Assembly (NCBI GenBank): GCA_035601815.1
Contig: DATNNN010000216.1
Coordinates: 1 to 13,270, forward strand
Direction of reading: 5' to 3'
Length of the DNA: 13,270 bases
Source: DATNNN01 sp035601815
GTDB lineage: Bacteria > Pseudomonadota > Alphaproteobacteria > Rhizobiales > Xanthobacteraceae
Shown: positions 6,633 through 13,270 of the stretch, piece after piece
Layout: each line of letters begins with the position of its first letter
How positions within the stretch are numbered: the first letter of the stretch is position 1
The notes under the pieces: generated by a model
Told to the model about the DNA's origin: nothing
Databases searched by the model: none
The model's input: only the letters and a program-made list of their open reading frames with translations
Position numbers and translations under genes: made by a program

Positions 6633-7952
6633 CTATGCCCTAACCTTTGCCGGCTCCCAGATGCTTATCTTGCGGGTCTCCGGCATCACGAAGAGGGCGA
6701 TGATGAAGCACACTGCGGGAACCGCGATCGGGTAGATCAGCGCGTAGCCGATGCTGCCGGTGGCCGCGAAGGACGCCGAGGTGATGAACGGCACCAATCC
6801 GCCGCCCCAGCCGTTGCCGATGTGATACGGCACCGAAACCGAGGTGTAGCGAATCCTGCCGGGGAAGTATTCCGCCAGGAACGCCCCGACCGGCCCATAC
6901 ACCATCCCGACGTAGCAAACGAGGATGAAGATGATGAAGATCGAGATCGGATAGTTGATGTTGCCCGGCTTCGTGACCGTTCCCAGCCAGACATAGAGCG
7001 GATAGTACGTGATCGCGGCGAGCAACATGCCTCCCAAGATCACTGGCTTGCGGCCGATCTTGTCGGACAGCCAGCCAAAAAAGATCAAGCTCGGCGTTGC
7101 AATGAGCAGCGCGGCTCCCACGATGTAGGCCGAGGACAGCGCGTCCACCTTGGAAACTTGCTGCAGGAAGTACAGTGCCCAGAACTGGCCGCTGTACCAG
7201 ACCACTCCTTGCCCGATCAGCACGACGATGGCGACCAGTATGTATTTGATATTCGAGCTGAGGAAAGCCTCCTTCCAGGGGTTTTTGGTCATCTGCCCTT
7301 TGGCCTTGATCTCCTCGAAGATCGGCGTCTCTTGCAGCTGGAGCCGGATGTAGATTGCGATGGCTACCATCAGGAAGGACACCAGGAACGGAACGCGCCA
7401 CGCCCATGCGTTGAAGGCGTCATTGCCGAAGTACGTGCGCGTCGCGATGATCACGGCCAGCGACACCACGATGCCAAGCGTCGGAGAGGTTTGCAGCCAG
7501 CCGGTGTAGTAGCCGCGGTGTTGGTCTGCCACGTGCTCGGCGACGTAGGTGATGGCGCCGCCATACTCGCCGCCCAGGCACAGGCCCTGGATCATGCGCA
7601 TGCCGAAGAGGAGGAACGCGGCGCTCAGACCGATATCCGCGTAGGTCGGGATCAATCCGATGCACCCCGTGCCCACCCCCATTCCGGTGAGGGTCACGAG
7701 GAAGGTGTATTTGCGGCCGATGCGGTCGCCCATCCATCCGAACAGGAATGCCCCCAGCGGACGGATCAGGAATCCGGCGGTGAACAGCGCGATCGTGCTC
7801 AGCAGAGCCGCGACCGGGTTGCTCTGTTCAAAGAACTTGACCGACAGGATCGCGGCCAAGCTGCCGAAAATATAGAAGTCATACCACTCGATGACGTTTC
7901 CCACTGACGCGGCGACGATCACGGTCCGGAAGTTCTTCGGGATTACAGCCAT
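6633..7952 (-). CDS. MFS transporter, metabolite:H+ symporter (MHS) family
   Basis: This 439-residue inner-membrane protein has about 12 hydrophobic segments and couples uptake of a small organic solute to protons. Family marks are EWYDFYIFG (22-30), MFS motif A GWMGDRIGRK (72-81) with its second-half copy GWLSDKIGRK (293-302), and RMIQGLCLGGEYGGA (119-133), a signature shared by KgtP, ShiA, ProP and related carriers. Substrate cannot be fixed from sequence; di/tricarboxylates, keto acids, shikimate or betaines are all possible. GGAGGA lies about nine bases before ATG 7952, a strong ribosome binding site. The gene is flanked by its own terminator and probable promoter, so it is monocistronic. 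Two hand-counted 60-base lines give 53-57% GC against about 70% in fadJ, so it may be acquired from elsewhere, although membrane proteins also tend to be AT-richer. Confidence 0.93.
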   Translation of the reverse strand: MAVIPKNFRTVIVAASVGNVIEWYDFYIFGSLAAILSVKFFEQSNPVAALLSTIALFTAGFLIRPLGAFLFGWMGDRIGRKYTFLVTLTGMGVGTGCIGLIPTYADIGLSAAFLLFGMRMIQGLCLGGEYGGAITYVAEHVADQHRGYYTGWLQTSPTLGIVVSLAVIIATRTYFGNDAFNAWAWRVPFLVSFLMVAIAIYIRLQLQETPIFEEIKAKGQMTKNPWKEAFLSSNIKYILVAIVVLIGQGVVWYSGQFWALYFLQQVSKVDALSSAYIVGAALLIATPSLIFFGWLSDKIGRKPVILGGMLLAAITYYPLYVWLGTVTKPGNINYPISIFIIFILVCYVGMVYGPVGAFLAEYFPGRIRYTSVSVPYHIGNGWGGGLVPFITSASFAATGSIGYALIYPIAVPAVCFIIALFVMPETRKISIWEPAKVRA

Positions 7953-8109
7953 AATTGTCTTCCTCCTGTTTCAGCGCTTCGTCGCTGCGACGGCGCGAAG
8001 TCGCACCGGGGCTGTTCCTCTCGACCCTCGTGCTCGAAGGGCGTCCCCTGCCAGGAACGCTAGGGCGCCACCTCCCATGCTGTCTTTGCGTCACTGGTCT
8101 TAGACGAAA

Positions 8110-8122
8110 GGGTGAATCACCC
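8110..8122. promoter_or_regulatory. Operator-like dyad upstream of the MFS transporter
   Basis: GGGTGA (8110-8115) and TCACCC (8117-8122) are perfect inverted arms around a single central A. The site lies 158 bp upstream of the transporter start and just downstream of the best promoter candidate for it (8137-8166), where a bound repressor would block initiation. It contains a GANTC methylation site (8114-8118). The regulator is unknown, and no regulator gene for the transporter is adjacent. Confidence 0.4.
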
Positions 8123-8136
8123 CCAGACAACTGTTT

Positions 8137-8166
8137 GTTAGAAAACGTTAAGTGTCATATTGCCAA
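8137..8166 (-). promoter_or_regulatory. Candidate sigma-70 promoter of the MFS transporter
   Basis: Reading leftward, TTGGCA (8166-8161) resembles a -35 box and TCTAAC (8142-8137) matches four of six -10 bases, with an 18-bp spacer. It lies in the most AT-rich part of the transporter's upstream region, about 185 bp before the start codon. Between it and the gene (7953-8136) I see no coding region, only the dyad at 8110-8122 and some short imperfect inverted repeats; this would be the 5' untranslated leader. The match is modest. Confidence 0.3.
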
Positions 8167-8239
8167 CGGCTAGAAATCGCGGCGGAAAGGCGGCGCGACA
8201 AGCTCGAAATTGTGGAAGGAAAAGTCCCGCGATGCGCGC

Positions 8240-8509
8240 CTAAAGCCCGACGCCGACGCTCAGGGCGATGAGCCACTCGACCGTCTTCAGGATGTCGGCG
8301 CGGCCCTTCCAGCTCGCCGCCGCCCAATAGCGCGGCAGCAGCAGGCGATGCGCCTTGTCGACGAAGGGGGTGGGGCCCAGCACCGCGCGCAGGCGCTCGA
8401 TCTCGCGCATGCACTCGGCCCGCCGGTGGCTGATGGCGTCGGCATCGAGCGATTCCGGAGCCCGCTCGGGTCGGTGCGAAGCCCGATTTTTGCCCTGGCG
8501 AGCGCCCAT
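8240..8509 (-). CDS. Small hypothetical protein
   Basis: A leftward frame of 89 codons begins at ATG 8509, preceded by an AGGA ribosome binding site about nine bases away. An upstream in-frame ATG at 8566 would add 19 residues and has its own weaker GGAAAGG. The part after the first 25 residues looks like a real globular protein: an amphipathic helix RAECMREIERLRAVLG, then PTPFVDKAHRLLLPRYWA, then SWKGRADILKTVEWLIAL ending at a short hydrophobic tail. I do not recognise a family and see no signal peptide or convincing membrane helix. It is divergent from the response regulator at 8649, and 287 bp of noncoding DNA separate its stop from the transporter start. A spurious ORF in GC-rich DNA is the alternative; the N-terminus is especially uncertain. 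Confidence 0.45.
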   Translation of the reverse strand: MGARQGKNRASHRPERAPESLDADAISHRRAECMREIERLRAVLGPTPFVDKAHRLLLPRYWAAASWKGRADILKTVEWLIALSVGVGL

Positions 8510-8648
8510 GGCGAGCGTTCCTGCGGGCCGGCGGTTCGCCGGATCCTCGTAGCGGGAACTTATCATGCCTACGCGCCTTTCCGCCACCACGACAATACCG
8601 GGCAAGCGGGCGCTGGCGCTCCAGTTCTCGTTCGTGGGAAGCTAAGGG

Positions 8649-9359
8649 ATGCAGAACACCGCGCCGAACGGCGCCCCGGCCCCGGGAAGGACCGCGTTGG
8701 AATCCGCCTCGTACCGCTTCGTCATCGCCGACGACCACCCGCTGTTCCGCGGCGCGCTGCGCGAGGCGGTGTGCGCGCTGTTCCCCGGCGCCCACGTGTT
8801 CGAGGCCGGCGGCCTCGAGCAGTTGCAGGCGCTGCTCGAGCGCGAGGGCGAGATCGATCTGGTGTTCCTCGACCTCGCCATGCCGGGCGTGCGCGGCTTC
8901 TCCGGGCTCCTCTATCTGCGCGCGCAGTTCCCCGGCGTGCCGGTGCTGGTGGTGTCGGCGAGCGACGAGGCCGACGTGATCCGCCATTGCATGGAGTTCG
9001 GCGCCTCCGGCTTTTTGCCCAAGACGCTGCCCGCCGACGGCATGCGCACGGCGATCCGCCGGGTGCTGGAAGGCGGCACCTGGACGCCGCCCGACGTCGA
9101 TCTCACCGGCAGCGACGCCGAGACCCGCGATCTGGTGGCCCGCCTCGCCACGCTGACGCCGCAGCAGGTGCGCGTGTTGATGATGCTGTCGGAGGGCCTG
9201 CTCAACAAGCAGATCGCCTACGCGCTCAGCGTGTCGGAGGCGACGGTCAAGGCGCACGTGTCGGCGATCCTGCAGAAGCTCGGGGTCGAGAGCCGGACGC
9301 AAGCGGTGATCGCCGCGGCCAAGATCGAAGCCGGCCAGTGGAGCCGCGCGGCGGGGTAG
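8649..9359 (+). CDS. crbR: NarL/LuxR-type response regulator, CrbR-like
   Basis: This 236-residue two-domain regulator has a receiver domain at about 22-140 with the acidic pair Asp28-Asp29 (IADDHPLFRGAL), phosphoacceptor Asp75 (LVFLDLAMPG) and conserved Lys125 (GFLPKTLP). A LuxR-type helix-turn-helix spans about 169-221, with LTPQQVRVL, NKQIAYALSVSEATVKAH and ILQKLGVESRTQAV. The partner kinase is almost certainly the hybrid sensor encoded convergently at 9492-12983. In Vibrio and Pseudomonas the equivalent pair CrbS/CrbR (MxtR/ErdR) switches on acetyl-CoA synthetase for acetate use; that function is transferred here from architecture and neighbourhood. GGGAAG seven bases before ATG 8649 serves as ribosome binding site. 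The first 20 residues form a loose proline- and alanine-rich leader of no clear role. The 83-bp gap to the divergent upstream ATG at 8566 must hold its promoter, which I could not pinpoint. Confidence 0.85.
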   Translation: MQNTAPNGAPAPGRTALESASYRFVIADDHPLFRGALREAVCALFPGAHVFEAGGLEQLQALLEREGEIDLVFLDLAMPGVRGFSGLLYLRAQFPGVPVLVVSASDEADVIRHCMEFGASGFLPKTLPADGMRTAIRRVLEGGTWTPPDVDLTGSDAETRDLVARLATLTPQQVRVLMMLSEGLLNKQIAYALSVSEATVKAHVSAILQKLGVESRTQAVIAAAKIEAGQWSRAAG

Positions 9360-9368
9360 TTCGGTCGC

Positions 9369-9468
9369 GTCATTCCGGGGCGCGCGCAAAGCGCGCGAGC
9401 CCGGAATCCATATGCCCTGCACTACATTTTCCACCGGGGTTATGGATTCCCGCTTTCGCGGGAATGAC
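9369..9468. repeat. Twin-hairpin REP-type palindromic element between convergent genes
   Basis: Two inverted copies of a palindromic unit share the same ends. Copy one (9369-9412, plus) starts GTCATTCC and ends GGAATCCATA; copy two (9468-9441, minus) also starts GTCATTCC and ends GGAATCCATA. Their cores differ: copy one is a long GC hairpin (GCGCGC-AAA-GCGCGC), copy two a compact perfect stem TTCCCGC-TTTC-GCGGGAA (9447-9464). A 28-base spacer separates them. Such GTCATTCC...GGAATCC repeats are widespread intergenic elements in proteobacteria, including Bradyrhizobium relatives, and the paired inverted layout recalls BIMEs mobilised by RAYT transposases. The element fills nearly all of the 132-bp space between the 3' ends of the response regulator and the kinase, where it could act as a bidirectional transcription end. 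Confidence 0.75.
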
Positions 9469-9491
9469 CGGCGGAAAGTCCGGAGATCGAT

Positions 9492-12400
9492 TCACTCCGC
9501 CGCCGGGCGCGCCACCCGCCACTGCGACAGAAAAGCGCGCAGCGCCGCCGGCTTCAGCGGCTTGTGCATCACGCCGATGTCCTTCTCGCGCGCCTGGTCG
9601 CGCACCTGCGGGCTGCGGTCGGCTGTGACCAGCGCCGCCGGCAGCGTATCGCCGTGCCGCCGGCGCAGCGCCGCGATCGCGTCGACGCCGTTGCCGTCGT
9701 CGAGGTGATAATCGACGAGCAGCACGTCCGGCGCCAAGCCGCTCTCCCCGATCACCGCCTCGGCACCCGCAAGGTCGGCGGCGATCAGCACCTGGCAGCC
9801 CCAGCTCGACAACAGCGCCCGCATGCCGGCGAGCACCTGCGGATCGTTCTCGATGCACAGCACCACGATGCCCTCGAGCGGGATCAACGGCGGCGGCGAC
9901 GCCGGCCGCACGCTCTTGCCGGCGGCGGCGGCCGCCACCACCGGCACCGTGATGGTGAAGGTCGAGCCGCGGCCGGCGGAGGAGCGCAGCGTCAGCTTGT
10001 GGTCGAGGATGCGGGCGATGCGCTCGACGATGGAAAGCCCGAGCCCGAGGCCGCGCGCCACCCGCGCGCCCTGGTCGAGGCGCTGGAACTCCTTGAAGAT
10101 GATCTTCTGCTTGCCCGCGGCGATGCCGAGCCCGGTGTCGATGACCTCGATGCGCAGCTTCTTGCCGACGCGCCGGCAGCCCACCAGCACGCGGCCCGTC
10201 GGCGTGTACTTGATGGCGTTGGAGACGAGGTTCTGCAGCACCCGGCGCAGCAGACGCCGGTCCGAGCGCACGGCGAGCGAGGAGGGCACGTAGGTGAGCT
10301 TCAGGCCCTTCTCGGCGGCGAGCGGCGCGAACTCCACCTCGAGCTGGGCGAGGATCTCGTCGATGCGGAAGTTCGACAGCTCCGGCTGCATCGCTCCGGT
10401 GTCGAGACGGGAAATGTCGAGCAGGGCGCCGAGGATCTCCTCGACCGCTTCGAGCGAGGCGTCGACGTTGGCCGCGAGCTTCGCCTCCTCGCCGGTGATG
10501 CGCCGCTCCACCAGGCTCGTGGCGTAGAGGCGCGCCGCGTTCAGCGGCTGCAGGATGTCGTGGCTGGCGGCGGCGAGGAAGCGGGTTTTCGAGATGTTGG
10601 CCTCGTCGGCCTCGGCCTTGGCCCGCGCCAGCTCCGCGTTCAGCCGCGTCAACTCCTCGGTGCGCTCGTGCACCCGGCGCTCCAGGTTCTCCGCCGCCTG
10701 CACCATGGGGGTGATGTCGTTGTAGGTGACGACGATGCCGCCGTCGGGCATGTGGTTGGTGCGCGCCTCCACCACGCTGCCGCGCAGCGTGAGGCGCTCG
10801 TGGAAGGTCTCCGCCGGCGCCGCATAGCGCGCGAAGCGGTCGGCGATTGCCATGTCGAGCTCGGCATTGCCGAAGGCGCCGCGAGCGGCGGCGAAGCGCA
10901 GGATCTCGTCGAGGCCGACGCCGACGCGCACGAGGTCGGGCGTGAGCTCCAGCATCTCGCCGAACTGCCGGTTCCAGCACGACAGGCGCAGCTCCTTGTC
11001 GAACACCGCGATGCCCTGGCGCACGTGGTCGAGCGCCGTCTGCAGGATCTCGCGGTTGTACTGGATCGCCGCCGAGGCGTCGTCGAGCAGCTTGAGCGCG
11101 TCCTTGCTCGACACCGAGCCCTTACGCAGCATGAGCGAGAGCACGAGGCGCGAGGAGGCGGCGCCGATCGCCGACGCCAGGATGTGCTCGGCGAAGCGCA
11201 ACAGGTGGAAATCGGCCTCGCGCCTGCCGTCGAGCGTGATTCCGCGCTCGCGCGCGAAGGAGTCGAACGAGCGCCGCGTCCGCTCCTCGCCGAGATAGCG
11301 CGCGACGGTGGCGATCAGCTCCTCGATGGTCACCGCCGAGCGCCAGCGGAAGGTCGGCGCCATCGGCGTGCTTTCGGCGCCGACGAACAGGTTCGCCTGC
11401 AGCCGTTCGATCGCCGAGGGCGTTGACAAGAGCGACACGCCGACGAAGGCGAGGACGTTGAGCCCGAGGCTCCACAGCACCCCGTGGGTGAGGGGTGCGG
11501 CGTCGACGCCGAGCAGCGCTTGCGGCCGCAGGTTCTGGATGCCGAACAGCCCGAGGTCGAGGATCGAGCGGTCGAGCAGTCCCGAGGCGACGAAGCTCGG
11601 CAAGAGGAGCGTGTAGGCCCACACCGCGACGCCGATGACGAGGCCGGCGGCCGCACCGCGCGTCGTGGCGCGCCGCCAGAACAGGCCGCCGAAGAACGAC
11701 GGCCCGAACTGCGCCACCGCGGCGAACGAGAGGAGCCCGATCTGGGCGAGCTGCGCCTCGCCGGCGAGGTGATAATAGAGGTAGGCGAGGAGCAGCACGC
11801 CGAAGATCGAGGCGCGCCGCGCCCGCAACAGGAGCGCGCCCATATCGGCTTGCGTCGCCGTGGCGCCCGGCCGCCGGCTGAGCATGAACGGCACCACGAG
11901 GTCGTTCGACACCATGATGGCGACGGCGACGCTCTCCACGATCACCATGGCGGTCGCCGCCGACAGGCCGCCGATGAAGGCGATCAGCGCCATGGTTTGG
12001 GAACCGGCGCCGAGCGGCAGCGCCAGCACGAACATGTCGCTGTCGACCTTGCCGGTGGGGAAGGTGGCAAGGCCGGCAAGCGCGATCGGCACCACGAACA
12101 GGTTGATGAGCACGAGGTAGAGCGGGAACAGCCATGCGGCGCGGCGCACCTCCTGCTCGCTGTTGTTCTCCACCACCGTGACGTGGAACTGGCGCGGCAA
12201 CAGCACGATGCAGAGGAAGGAGAGCACCGTCATCGTTACCCAGCTCGCCGGGCTGACACCGGTGGTGAACACCGAGAGGATATTTCCCTGCGCCGCGGCC
12301 TTGGCGTAGAGGTCGCCCGGGCCGTCGAACAGGTAGAAGGTGACGTAGATGCCCACCACCAGGAAGGCGACGAGCTTGATCAGCGACTCCGTCGCGATCG

Positions 12401-12983
12401 CCAGCATCAACCCGCGCTGGTGCTCGGTGGCGTCGATGTGGCGCGTGCCGAACAGGACGGCGAACGCCGCCATGGTCACGGCGACGACGAAGGCGAGATC
12501 GCCGTAGCCCGACGACAGCGCCGTTCCGGGCTGGCTGTAGCCGAGCATGGTGACGAGCGACGACGACACCGCCTTGAGCTGCAGCGCGATGTAGGGGATG
12601 GCGCCGATCACCGCGAACAGGGTCACGATCGCCGCCACCACCGGGCTCTTGCCGTAGCGCGCCGCGATGAAGTCGGCGATCGAGGTGATGTTCTGCGCCT
12701 TGGCCAGCCGCACGACCTTGAGCACGAGCGGATAGCCGAGGCCGATCATCAGCATCGGGCCGAGGTAGATGGTGAGGAAGTCGAGCCCCTGCTTGGAGGC
12801 GAGGCCGACCGAGCCGAAGAACGTCCACGAGGTGCAGTAGACCGCGAGCGACAGCGGATAGATGAACGCCGCGCTGCGGGCCGCACCGCCGCCCGGACGC
12901 ACGCGATCTCCCCAGCTCGCAACGGCAAAGAGGAAGCCGATGTAGGCGAGCGCGATGCCGACGACCATCCAACCCTGCAGCAT
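9492..12983 (-). CDS. crbS: CrbS-like hybrid sensor kinase with sodium:solute symporter domain
   Basis: This inner-membrane protein of 1163 residues joins transporter and sensor. An SSS-type transporter domain with about 13 membrane segments covers 1-510, followed by a STAC-like linker (about 545-630), a PAS domain (about 645-760, QGIAVFDKELRLSCWN) and a coiled coil (about 764-797). Next come HisKA with phosphoacceptor His808 (AASHDILQPLN), HATPase with N-box NAIKYTP and G boxes DTGLGIA and GLGLGLSIV (about 900-1030), and a C-terminal receiver with Asp1091 (LLVDYHLDDG). This order defines CrbS/MxtR, which together with CrbR controls acetate metabolism elsewhere; CbrA is the nearest alternative but lacks the C-terminal receiver. 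I chose ATG 12983, where a typical first membrane helix (MLQGWMVVGIALAYIGFLFA) begins. A longer frame to 13073 adds 30 residues that look noncoding; GTG 12989 is also possible. The ribosome binding site is weak. It is convergent with crbR and divergent from mscL. Confidence 0.9.
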   Translation of the reverse strand: MLQGWMVVGIALAYIGFLFAVASWGDRVRPGGGAARSAAFIYPLSLAVYCTSWTFFGSVGLASKQGLDFLTIYLGPMLMIGLGYPLVLKVVRLAKAQNITSIADFIAARYGKSPVVAAIVTLFAVIGAIPYIALQLKAVSSSLVTMLGYSQPGTALSSGYGDLAFVVAVTMAAFAVLFGTRHIDATEHQRGLMLAIATESLIKLVAFLVVGIYVTFYLFDGPGDLYAKAAAQGNILSVFTTGVSPASWVTMTVLSFLCIVLLPRQFHVTVVENNSEQEVRRAAWLFPLYLVLINLFVVPIALAGLATFPTGKVDSDMFVLALPLGAGSQTMALIAFIGGLSAATAMVIVESVAVAIMVSNDLVVPFMLSRRPGATATQADMGALLLRARRASIFGVLLLAYLYYHLAGEAQLAQIGLLSFAAVAQFGPSFFGGLFWRRATTRGAAAGLVIGVAVWAYTLLLPSFVASGLLDRSILDLGLFGIQNLRPQALLGVDAAPLTHGVLWSLGLNVLAFVGVSLLSTPSAIERLQANLFVGAESTPMAPTFRWRSAVTIEELIATVARYLGEERTRRSFDSFARERGITLDGRREADFHLLRFAEHILASAIGAASSRLVLSLMLRKGSVSSKDALKLLDDASAAIQYNREILQTALDHVRQGIAVFDKELRLSCWNRQFGEMLELTPDLVRVGVGLDEILRFAAARGAFGNAELDMAIADRFARYAAPAETFHERLTLRGSVVEARTNHMPDGGIVVTYNDITPMVQAAENLERRVHERTEELTRLNAELARAKAEADEANISKTRFLAAASHDILQPLNAARLYATSLVERRITGEEAKLAANVDASLEAVEEILGALLDISRLDTGAMQPELSNFRIDEILAQLEVEFAPLAAEKGLKLTYVPSSLAVRSDRRLLRRVLQNLVSNAIKYTPTGRVLVGCRRVGKKLRIEVIDTGLGIAAGKQKIIFKEFQRLDQGARVARGLGLGLSIVERIARILDHKLTLRSSAGRGSTFTITVPVVAAAAAGKSVRPASPPPLIPLEGIVVLCIENDPQVLAGMRALLSSWGCQVLIAADLAGAEAVIGESGLAPDVLLVDYHLDDGNGVDAIAALRRRHGDTLPAALVTADRSPQVRDQAREKDIGVMHKPLKPAALRAFLSQWRVARPAAE

Positions 12984-13004
12984 CTTCACACCGGAGCCCG
13001 GTTT

Positions 13005-13047
13005 GGGCCAATCTTGGCCCGGCAACAACCCCTTGCAGCGCAAGGGG
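13005..13047. promoter_or_regulatory. Two tandem dyads in the crbS-mscL divergent spacer
   Basis: GGGCCA-ATCT-TGGCCC (13005-13020) and CCCCTTGC-AGC-GCAAGGGG (13029-13047) are two perfect inverted repeats, eight bases apart, in the 116-bp gap between the divergent starts of crbS (12983) and mscL (13100). They could be operator sites for one or both genes, or hairpins in the 5' leader of crbS. No clear -35/-10 pair was found for either gene, so the promoters remain unplaced. Confidence 0.4.
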
Positions 13048-13099
13048 AACACAGGCGCCCCACGCTTGTCCAACCTGTTTTCACCGAGAGGAATGGCCC

Positions 13100-13270
13100 A
13101 TGTTCAAGGAATTCCGCGAATTCGCCCTGAAGGGCAACGTCGTCGACCTCGCCGTCGGCGTCATCATCGGCGCCGCCTTCGGCAAGATCGTCGAATCCAT
13201 GGTCGGCGACATCTTCATGCCGGTGGTTGGTGCGGTGACCGGCGGCCTCGATTTCACCAACTATTTCGCG
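13100..13270 (+). CDS. mscL: Large-conductance mechanosensitive channel MscL (partial, N-terminus)
   Basis: The first 57 codons are visible before the right edge. They read MFKEFREFALKGNVVDLAVG and continue through VIIGAAFGKIVESMVGDIFMPVVGAVTGGLDFTNYFA, the near-invariant start of MscL: the short amphipathic N-terminal helix followed by the pore-lining first membrane helix with GN-x-x-DLAVG and the IIGAAFG packing motif. The protein forms a pentameric inner-membrane channel that opens under membrane tension and releases solutes during hypo-osmotic shock. GAGAGGA at 13086-13092 lies seven bases before ATG 13100; an ATG at 13093 is out of frame. It is divergent from the CrbS-like kinase, so the two are separate transcription units sharing a 116-bp control region. 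Confidence 0.96.
   Translation, partial: MFKEFREFALKGNVVDLAVGVIIGAAFGKIVESMVGDIFMPVVGAVTGGLDFTNYFA

Noticed and set aside
6630..7907. A 425-codon plus-strand frame opposite the transporter
   Set aside because: It is highly charged without any domain, antisense to a 12-segment MFS protein with all family motifs.
7879..8173. Short open frames on both strands upstream of the transporter
   Set aside because: They overlap the transporter start, promoter candidate and each other, lack ribosome binding sites and have shadow-like composition.
8176..8233. Distant inverted repeat ATCGCGG / CCGCGAT
   Set aside because: The seven-base arms are 44 bases apart in GC-rich DNA; such matches are expected by chance and there is no supporting feature.
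12984..13073. N-terminal extension of the kinase to position 13073
   Set aside because: The extra 30 residues are not hydrophobic, overlap the two dyads of the spacer, and precede a natural membrane-helix start at 12983.
9564..13130. Plus-strand open frames of 620 and 548 codons opposite the hybrid kinase
   Set aside because: They are composition-driven shadows, dominated by Arg, His, Gln and Glu repeats, while the minus strand encodes an intact SSS-PAS-kinase-receiver protein.
1..13270. Search for tRNA or rRNA genes, CRISPR arrays, toxin-antitoxin pairs, phage or transposase genes
   Set aside because: Reading both strands gave no cloverleaf, spaced direct-repeat array or recognisable protein of these types; the window is ordinary metabolic and signalling chromosome apart from the palindromic repeat.

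Overview
The window looks like chromosomal DNA of an alphaproteobacterium, most likely of the order Hyphomicrobiales (Rhizobiales). This rests on high GC (about 70% in a hand-counted stretch of fadJ), a PodJ-like polar protein start beside a perfect CtrA box flanked by GANTC (CcrM) sites, and gene neighbourhoods familiar from that order. No rRNA, tRNA, CRISPR array, insertion sequence or phage gene was seen.

Layout. Positions 1-71 hold the first codons of a leftward PodJ-like gene. The divergent spacer (72-287) carries a CtrA box and a MerR-type operator/promoter. From 288 to 6072 a tight rightward operon encodes a MerR regulator, a long-type acyl-CoA dehydrogenase, a thiolase and a fused enoyl-CoA hydratase/3-hydroxyacyl-CoA dehydrogenase. 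Together these form a complete beta-oxidation spiral with a regulator at its head. A small secreted coiled-coil protein follows (6132-6533). A leftward MFS transporter of the metabolite:H+ symporter type (6633-7952) is AT-richer than its neighbours, with its own intrinsic terminator on one side and a promoter-and-dyad control region on the other. A probable small leftward ORF lies at 8240-8509.

The right part holds a two-component pair: a NarL/LuxR-type response regulator (8649-9359, +) and a giant hybrid kinase whose sensor is a sodium:solute-symporter-like membrane domain (9492-12983, -). The architecture matches CrbS/CrbR (also called MxtR/ErdR), known in other proteobacteria to control acetyl-CoA synthetase and acetate use. 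The two genes converge on a roughly 100-bp twin-palindrome repeat of REP type. The window ends in the first 57 codons of mscL, divergent from the kinase.

Taken together, the window is carbon-metabolism territory. The fad operon would produce acetyl-CoA from acyl-CoAs, the transporter probably imports a carboxylate or similar metabolite, and the CrbS/R pair would sense and manage acetate or acetyl-CoA status. That link is inferred from family knowledge and proximity. I did not find a clearly new defence or mobile system. The most interesting items are the noncoding elements: the CtrA/GANTC spacer, the MerR operator, the twin-hairpin repeat with two different cores, and the dyad upstream of the transporter.
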